NCBI GenBank assembly: GCA_028554795.2
Contig: CM068839.1
Coordinates: forward strand, 45,338,940 to 45,402,939
DNA from: Sinohyriopsis cumingii
Taxonomy: Eukaryota > Mollusca > Bivalvia > Unionida > Unionidae
Direction of reading: 5' to 3'
DNA: 64,000 nt
Shown here: in pieces, positions 56,561 to 64,000 of the stretch
Numbering within the stretch: the stretch's first letter is position 1
How the letters are laid out: each line of letters begins with the position of its first letter
The notes under the pieces: model-generated
Told to the model about the DNA's origin: nothing
What the model saw: only the letters and a program-made list of their open reading frames with translations
The model's database searches: none
Position numbers and translations under genes: made by a program

Positions 56561-56990
56561 CAAAAAACTACACATCCAAGTTTTAAAATCTTACGTTTCA
56601 CGTTTATACACTAAGTACGGCAATATTTCATGCACCTCGACTAATATCAACTCTTCCACCAGTCATAATGACAACCTTCACTAGTACCTACTGTTCAAAC
56701 AGTCGTATGACTAACGTTTATGCTGTTTTTTTGGCTTTTCTTGCCATTGATGTATCATATTTCCGTGTGTACTGTTACTTCAAGCTGCATAGTATTTGAA
56801 ATTCCAGTATGTTGAACAAGGTGCAAGTAGTATCAAAGACAGGTAACTATTTTAAAACGGACATGATATAACATGTTGATAATTTGTGGTCCACTTATAG
56901 TTTTGTCTTTGCCTCTTTTCATTAAGAAATGGTTGGAAAACGATATTCGCAAACTTGAATAATATACATAATTCTTACACTTTAATTAGT
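56561..56990. other. Host non-coding DNA
   Basis: Nothing recognised. Confidence 0.5.
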
Positions 56991-57290
56991 ATATTTGTAT
57001 TCGTTCATACATGTGTTTCACAGCGTTGTTTTATGTAGTGTATATTTGTATACGTACGTACACGTGCATCACAGCGTTGTTTTATCTAGCGTATACTTGT
57101 AATCGTACACACATGTGCTTGACAGCGTTTATTTATGTAGTATTTTTTTATGGTTACATACATGTTTGGAGTAGCGAATAGTTGTATTTCGTACGTACAC
57201 ATGTGCTTCATAGCATCGTTTTAAGGAGCGTATATTTGTATTCGTATGTACATATGCTTCACATGGTCATTTTAAGGAACGTATATTTTG
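56991..57290. repeat. Degenerate ~60-bp repeats
   Basis: About five old units around GTATATTTGTATTCGTA(C/T)GTACA and CTTCACAGCGTTGTTTTA. Confidence 0.7.
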
Positions 57291-57695
57291 TATTCCGACG
57301 TGCATCTTCGTCATAGGCACGTATACTTTGTATTCTGACGTGCATGCTATTCATAGGGACGTATATTTTGTATTCTGACGTGCATGCTATTCATAGGGAC
57401 GTATATTTTGTGTTTCGACGTGCATGTGCGTCATATGGACGTATATTATGTATTCTGTCGTGCATGTTTCTCATAGGGATGTATATTTTGTATTCTGACG
57501 TGCATGTTATTCATAGGGACGTATATTGTGTATTTCGACGTGCATGTGCGTCATATGGACGTATATTATGTATTCTGTCGTGCATGTTTCTCATAGGGAC
57601 GTATATTTTGTATTCTGACGTGCATGTTATTCATAGGGACGTATATTGTGTATTTCGACGTACATGTTATTCATATGGACGTATATTTCAATATT
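57291..57695. repeat. 40-bp minisatellite with 120-bp higher-order unit
   Basis: Unit GACGTATATTTTGTATTCTG, then ACGTGCATGCTATTCATAGG. Three subtypes (CTGACG/TTATTCAT, TTCGACG/GTGCGTCATA, CTGTCG/TTTCTCAT) recur in fixed order, so the same 40-codon pattern repeats in the translated frame. Confidence 0.92.
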
Positions 57696-58714
<1,019 letters not shown>

Positions 58715-58905
58715 CGTTATGAGATTAATACCATTTTTCCAGAACATGATAGGCTATACATGGCGGCCATTATATTTTGTGGATGAAGAACACGCGGGAA
58801 ACCCCGAGAAGAACCGCCTACCAACGGGAAGCTAATGGCAGGCTTTCTTACATACTCACAGAGATGAGAAAGACGAGCACCGCAGACCAGTCAGCCACTA
58901 GGGGG
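58715..58905 (-). mobile_element. SINE family A, degraded copy
   Basis: Body and ATGGCGGCC...GGATGAAGAA region match; the tRNA-like head is eroded. Confidence 0.7.
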
Positions 58906-59034
58906 TACCTACATTTTGTATTCTTACATATTCTTAATATGGATGAGTATATTTTGTATTCTTACATACATGTTCTACATATTGTCTGTTTACCTCATGA
59001 ATGTCATCTAAACTGATTCATTTGTAATTATATC

Positions 59035-59367
59035 CCAAATGGCAAATCTGTGTAAATACAACAATATTATTGCAATATTTTCGTATAGCTGTGGAACCCG
59101 ATACTAACGACAAATCTATGTAAATACAACAATATTATTGCAATATTTTCGTATAGCCGTGGGACCGTATACGAACGGCAAATCTATGTAAATAAAACAA
59201 TATTATTGCAACATTTTCGTATAGCCGTGGGACCGTATACAAATGGCAAATCTATGTAAATACAACAATATTATTGCAATATTTTCGTATAGCCGTGGGA
59301 CCTTATACAAACGGCAAATCTATGTAAATACAACAATATTATTGCAATATTTTCGTATAGACCAGGA
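59035..59367. repeat. 68-bp tandem repeat (five copies)
   Basis: Unit GGCAAATCTATGTAAATACA, ACAATATTATTGCAATATTT, TCGTATAGCCGTGGGACCGT, ATACGAAC. Low divergence. AATATTATTGCAATATT is partly self-complementary. Confidence 0.95.
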
Positions 59368-59564
59368 ACTCTACACAGCCGTAAAGGCGTATACAGGTTT
59401 AGGATGATTTAAAGACAGGGTGAATGTCACGTTTACACAAGAAAGGTAATAGTGTGCCAGAACAGTATGATATTAATAAAGACTTTGATGTTGCGGTAGG
59501 AGAAGTTGGAAACATAACTGTAGAAAAAGCTAGAGTGGTTTGAACGTGTTAGTAAGAATAGAAA

Positions 59565-59691
<127 letters not shown>

Positions 59692-59934
59692 TGCAATGTG
59701 CCAATTGGATAATACTGACGTCAATTACGGTTGTTGGATAAAACAGATAACTGCATTCACTACGGTTGTTGTAAATTTTGCAATTATTGTATTTAATTGT
59801 GCGATTCTATTGCAAATGCTAATGCTTTTGTTTAAAAACAATTCTCGGATTTATATTTGTGCGTTATTAAGTTTCATAAAGTTTTGTCAGACGTCCTTTG
59901 TCAAGTGCTATGAAAAATTACGTTGGATAACAGT

Positions 59935-60078
59935 GGAATGTGACATATGACCTTATGTAACAGTGACATGTGATATATTACATTAGGTAACAGCGAAATG
60001 TGACATATTACATTGGGTAGCAGTGAAATGTGACATATTGCATTGGGTAACACTGAAATGTGACATATTACATTGTGA
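59935..60078. repeat. ~30-bp tandem repeat (about five copies)
   Basis: GTGAAATGTGACATATTACA and TTGGGTAACA. Confidence 0.85.
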
Positions 60079-60329
60079 TTGTGTAGATGCTACTTGACGG
60101 TTTTTTGTTGATGTAGTGCATGCGTTTTAGTAGTGGCATAGATGTGAGGATGCCGTATCAGCCAACACAGTCAGATTGAGACCTTGAATTTGGCGCTGTT
60201 CTTGTGGAGCGCTGCCGATCCTAAACACAATATGTGTTTTTGTCGAGATGCATTCTCCTGTAGGAAGTGTTATCTCTAAACTAGAGCTGTCATCGTGGTT
60301 AAGTAGTCTGAGCCTACGTTTTTGACCTG
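60079..60329. other. Host spacer
   Basis: Nothing recognised. Confidence 0.5.
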
Positions 60330-60722
60330 CTAGAGAATTGCTTGTTGCGACCTACTAGAGACCTGCTTGTTGAGACCCGATAGAGTCCTGCTTGTTGAGA
60401 CCTGCTAGAGACTTCCTTGTTGAGACCCGCTAGAGATCTGCTTTTTGAGACCTGCTAGAGATCTGCTTTTTGAGACCTGCTAGAGACTTGCTTGTTGAGA
60501 CCTGCTAGAGATCTGCTTTTTGAGCATTGCTAGATACCTGCTTGTTGAGACCCGATAGAGATCTGCTTTTTGAGCATTGCTAGATACCTGCTTGTTGAGA
60601 CCCGATAGAGACATGCTTGTTGAGACCTGCTAGAGATCTGCTTTTTGAAACCTGCTAGAGACCTGCATGTTGAGACCCGATAGAGACATGATTGTTGAGA
60701 CTTACTAGAGTCCTTGTTGTTG
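60330..60722. repeat. 25-bp minisatellite (about 16 copies)
   Basis: Unit TGAGACCTGCTAGAGATCTG plus CTTTT or CTTGT; AGAGATCT and CTAGAGA variants alternate. Confidence 0.92.
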
Positions 60723-61804
60723 AGCAGCTATTGTTACAGTTTACTTTAAAAGTTGGTGGGTATTAGCAGATCATCGGGGATGGTCTCTTTGGGTGTTCAT
60801 CATGCGTAGTTTGAAGGAACAGTTTCTGAGTATGCTGCTGAATGACCGCTCTTAGTACAGAACTAGCAATGAACACCATGGAGTGATGTGGACGACCTCA
60901 ATATCTTCTTTCGAACAGGTTTGTTTGTGCTCTGGAAGAAATGATACTGTATGCCCTTGATTATATGTAGCCATCTACTTGATATTGTGTGGACTGTGCT
61001 CTCCGTCTTAAGTTATTTTGTTTATTTTGTTCTGGTCGTAGAATGGCATAATATATTTGTGGTCTGGCTTGGATAGCCGCGTGTCTGCGAGACTCGTTTG
61101 GAAACAACCGCATGACTAACATATGACATCTTGGTTCTTGAACGTGAGAGTGTAGGAAGATGTTAATTACCCGGCGACGTTACTTGGCCATCGCTGTAGC
61201 ATCGATGTAGCGTGAGTTACAGAGTAACATGACATATTCTGTCTTTCAGGTGATGTTTATTATGGAAAGGCCAGGTTTATATTGTTGCCATATTTGGGCG
61301 ACACGTGACTAGTAGACAGAATGCCAAACTGGATTCTAGTCAACATTGTGCGACTGTTGTTCGTCGTGGTCGCTTGCACGTTTGACCATTGTTCGTTGTA
61401 AGGGATATATATTACATGTTCTATCTGTAACATCACGAGAAGCATCCGAGTTAATCTGACGTAGAAATGGTCCATTGTTTTAAATTGGGCCTGCTTAAAA
61501 AGATTCTGATATGTCCGAATGGATTTATTAAACACAAAAGTTTCGTAGCCTTTAGAGTTCAGTCTCTGTAGTGCCATGTGTGTTTGAACTGTATTTGGTG
61601 TAGTTTATGTATATTTTATTTTAGGTGGTGAGTAATTATGATTTAGTTTTAGTTTGATGTAGTGTGGCGGATCAAGGGGATCAGATACATTGGTTCTAAA
61701 TAAGAATTGTCACAACGTCTGGCAATCATGAATCGGTTTTTTTTTTGTTTTTTTTTTGTTGATTGTGGTTGAATAAACAATTGTAATTCACGACTACATA
61801 GAGG
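60723..61804. other. Host non-coding DNA
   Basis: A 105-codon minus-strand frame at 61,260-61,577 shows no recognisable family. Interrupted poly-T at 61,738-61,760. Confidence 0.45.
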
Positions 61805-61943
61805 ATATTTTCTTGAAACGAGTGAATAACGGATATATTTCATCGAGTGGATGAAAAACTCAGTATTTTCACGAGTAGCGCACGAGTGAGTTTTCACCCA
61901 CGAGATGAAATGTATCCGTTATTCACTCGTTTCAAGAAAATAT
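61805..61943. repeat. Long fold-back (hairpin) element
   Basis: Left arm TATTTTCTTGAAACGAGTGA and onward pairs with the right arm ending CGTTTCAAGAAAATATT. The stem is about 57-60 bp with a few mismatches and a ~25-nt loop that itself holds CACGAG/CGCACGAG. No protein is encoded. It could be a MITE-like fold-back element or a hairpin RNA precursor. Confidence 0.85.
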
Positions 61944-64000
61944 TCTTTTTATTTTATGCTCACATACGTTGGCTATCTAAAGTTTGTAACACAGTGAATT
62001 AGCAGATTTCTTACGGTAATGTCAGCTGTTTATCGTACATGTTATGCTGTGCTGTGTGTACCTGCTCACAAAATTAGTTCCACATCAGATTGATAAAAAT
62101 TAACTGATATTTCCAGAATAACAAACTACATGTTTCAAGGATAATAGACAGAGATTATTAATAAGAAAACAACCACTACATAAGGATAAAGTAGTTCACT
62201 GACAGAAAATCAAAGGGAGGTAAGTATGTTCTGACCCAAAAAGTAGTTCCTGTAGTGAAAAAATACTGTTATTTTTTTCACTACAGTGAAATATCAATAT
62301 TATTTTAATTAGAAAATCAAGTAATTTACTGCTTAGCATAAAATAAAACTATGTAGTATGTGGTCCCTCGGTGACTAGTGATTTTTATAGGGTTGGGTAG
62401 TTTATCAAATCTACGGCATGTGCTACTTGTATTTGTGTCTCAGAGTTCGTAAGATATTTCTCAAATTTAGTAATTAGCCATTTAATAGGATCTAGCATCA
62501 TAATATACTGTACAGACGAGCCTTTATGGTAGCACGGAATAGTTTCGCTCAGTTGACCTTCCATATTATGCTCGCATATACGTGTTTTAGTTATCTGAGA
62601 TAGGAATAATTTTGTGTATTAGGCGCTTGTGTCATGCTCAGTTGTCCGTATCATGACTTGGGAAAACATAAGGATAGATCATACAAATGTGAAGCAAAGA
62701 CAACTGTGCAAGTCTGAGAATAGAGTCTCGTGAATGTGTTGTCAATAGCTGATTAAAAGGAAAAGTATTTATGGTATTAAAGCGTTTACGAACCCTTCAG
62801 TTGACAACGACTGATGTCACAAGGTTTTTATAAATCGAGGAGACATCGACATCCAGCCGATCTGATGCATGCATTTTTTGAATCGCTAGATACTGCGGTT
62901 GTCTTGGACTCCTTTGCGTGTTACATATTGTTTTCAACCTCTCATAAGCATGTCTTGATGCCCCAATGCAATCGAAATTTTCACATTCTTTCTTCATGTT
63001 GCAGATTAATAATGTAACATTGAACATACAATCATTGTGTTAAAGGGTTAAACAGATTAAATATGACGCAGATTTTATTTTTGTTTATCATTCTTCCCAT
63101 TATCTCAGCAAACTATTTCCATAAAAGTAGTATGTTAATTTTGAAAGGAAATTAGACAGAAGTAGTCCCATCAAATCCAACCCTGAATGTTCAGGATAGA
63201 GTAAAAATCAAATTCAATCCAGTAAGTTCCTGTAGTAGTCCAATCAAATTTAACCCTGAACTTTCAGTTTTCAGTTATGAAAATAAAAAAAAAAAACCTT
63301 TCCCATTTTGCAAAATGTTTGTATTGACGTAGTAATCTAGCCATTTGCAGTACTACAATTGTAACGCGGAAAATTTAATGATAGCTTCAATGTCATAAGG
63401 AGTAACGTTTACAATGAAAACTTGCAAAACTTGTTTCCTGGATATAACGGCACTGACGGGAAACGATGTTGGCATAAATGGGCGCCAACCAAAGTGAAGT
63501 GTTCAGTAATCTTGTATAATATGGTCGATGCTTTGTAAAGTATACTATTATTCGCTCAATTAACGGACAATAGAAGTACTGATGAACAAAGTAGTATATC
63601 AATAGAATTCTACCCATCATGCATCGGTAGTTCTTTTCACTCTTAATAGCATGAAGCGAACGCTTCATCTGATATGTCGCCAAACCTTTAAAATTTTAAG
63701 ATAACATCGAAAATAAAATGGGTCTGTAGCCAGATAAAGCTGGCATGAAAAATTTATGTACGCGGAATCAAGAATCAATGTTAAAAATCACGCCATTCTT
63801 TAGCCACTTGGCGTTTGTAATTAGTCCGATTACAAAGTTAAAAATAGATGCATATTACAATCAAAGCCTTATCATTTGTTTCAACCATTTAACGCTCCGT
63901 AAAGCGTTATGTAGATGTGTAGAAAGATAAAATAAAATGTCAATTAAATGTAAAATGAAAAAGAATATGTTTTTCATTTTTAAATCTGTTTCTTCCAAGC
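61944..64000. other. Host non-coding DNA to window end
   Basis: AT-rich. A pair of related sentences, AATCCAACCCTGAATGTTCAG near 63,175 and AAATTTAACCCTGAACTTTCAG near 63,247, marks a small direct duplication. No gene recognised. Confidence 0.45.

Noticed and set aside
61260-61577. 105-residue minus-strand frame
   Set aside because: No family, no conserved motif, ordinary chance length for this amount of DNA.

Overview
The window joins two very different kinds of DNA. Positions 1 to about 10,350 are compact, intron-free and gene-dense, with a more balanced base composition. The rest is AT-rich, repeat-dominated eukaryotic DNA. The host part has long TA, CA and GT microsatellites, more than a dozen unrelated minisatellite families, degenerate non-LTR retrotransposons and two tRNA-derived SINE families. 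The tail of one SINE family reads like the GCGTTAAACCC-type tails common in molluscs and other lophotrochozoans. An invertebrate host, probably a mollusc, is therefore my inference; no host gene in the window proves it.

The first 10 kb look like an endogenous or co-assembled large DNA virus or Polinton-like element. The central gene is a 1,080-residue fusion of an archaeo-eukaryotic-type primase and a herpesvirus-UL9-like superfamily 2 helicase, the architecture of the asfarvirus F1055L family and of related proteins in other nucleocytoplasmic viruses. Around it lie a small cysteine-rich zinc-binding protein, a protein with a duplicated NUMOD1-like module that changes frame in the middle, an unknown 88-residue protein, a helix-turn-helix/coiled-coil protein, and the C-terminal part of an A32/FtsK-type genome-packaging ATPase that is cut at its 5' end. 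No capsid, polymerase B, protease or integrase gene lies inside the window.

The most striking structure is a giant palindrome. Bases 1-3449 are the reverse complement of 3487-6935, with only a 37-nt non-palindromic spacer between them. The pair carries two diverging copies of the small zinc gene and of the helicase-primase, one of them cut by the window edge. This is what a head-to-head junction of a linear, hairpin-ended genome would look like, although a fold-back assembly artefact must be excluded. Scattered through the viral block are about ten copies of a roughly 50-nt hairpin (stem GGGGAAAGTGTC / GACAGTTTCCCC). Their stems co-vary between copies, and they supply the last codons and stops of genes on both strands. 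One copy sits exactly where the packaging ATPase is broken off.

Beyond 10.4 kb the layout is tandem repeats with 29-, ~50-, 40-, 22-, 28-, 46-, 43-, 35-, 44-, 39-, 25-, 40-, 68- and 25-bp units. They are interrupted by one degraded LINE (about 22.7-26.6 kb), a second LINE 3' end (about 51.5-52.3 kb), five copies of SINE family A and three of SINE family B. The three family-B copies are embedded in an ~8.2-kb, 44-bp-unit array. I could not confirm any complete host protein-coding gene; one possible terminal exon is noted near 49.3-49.5 kb.
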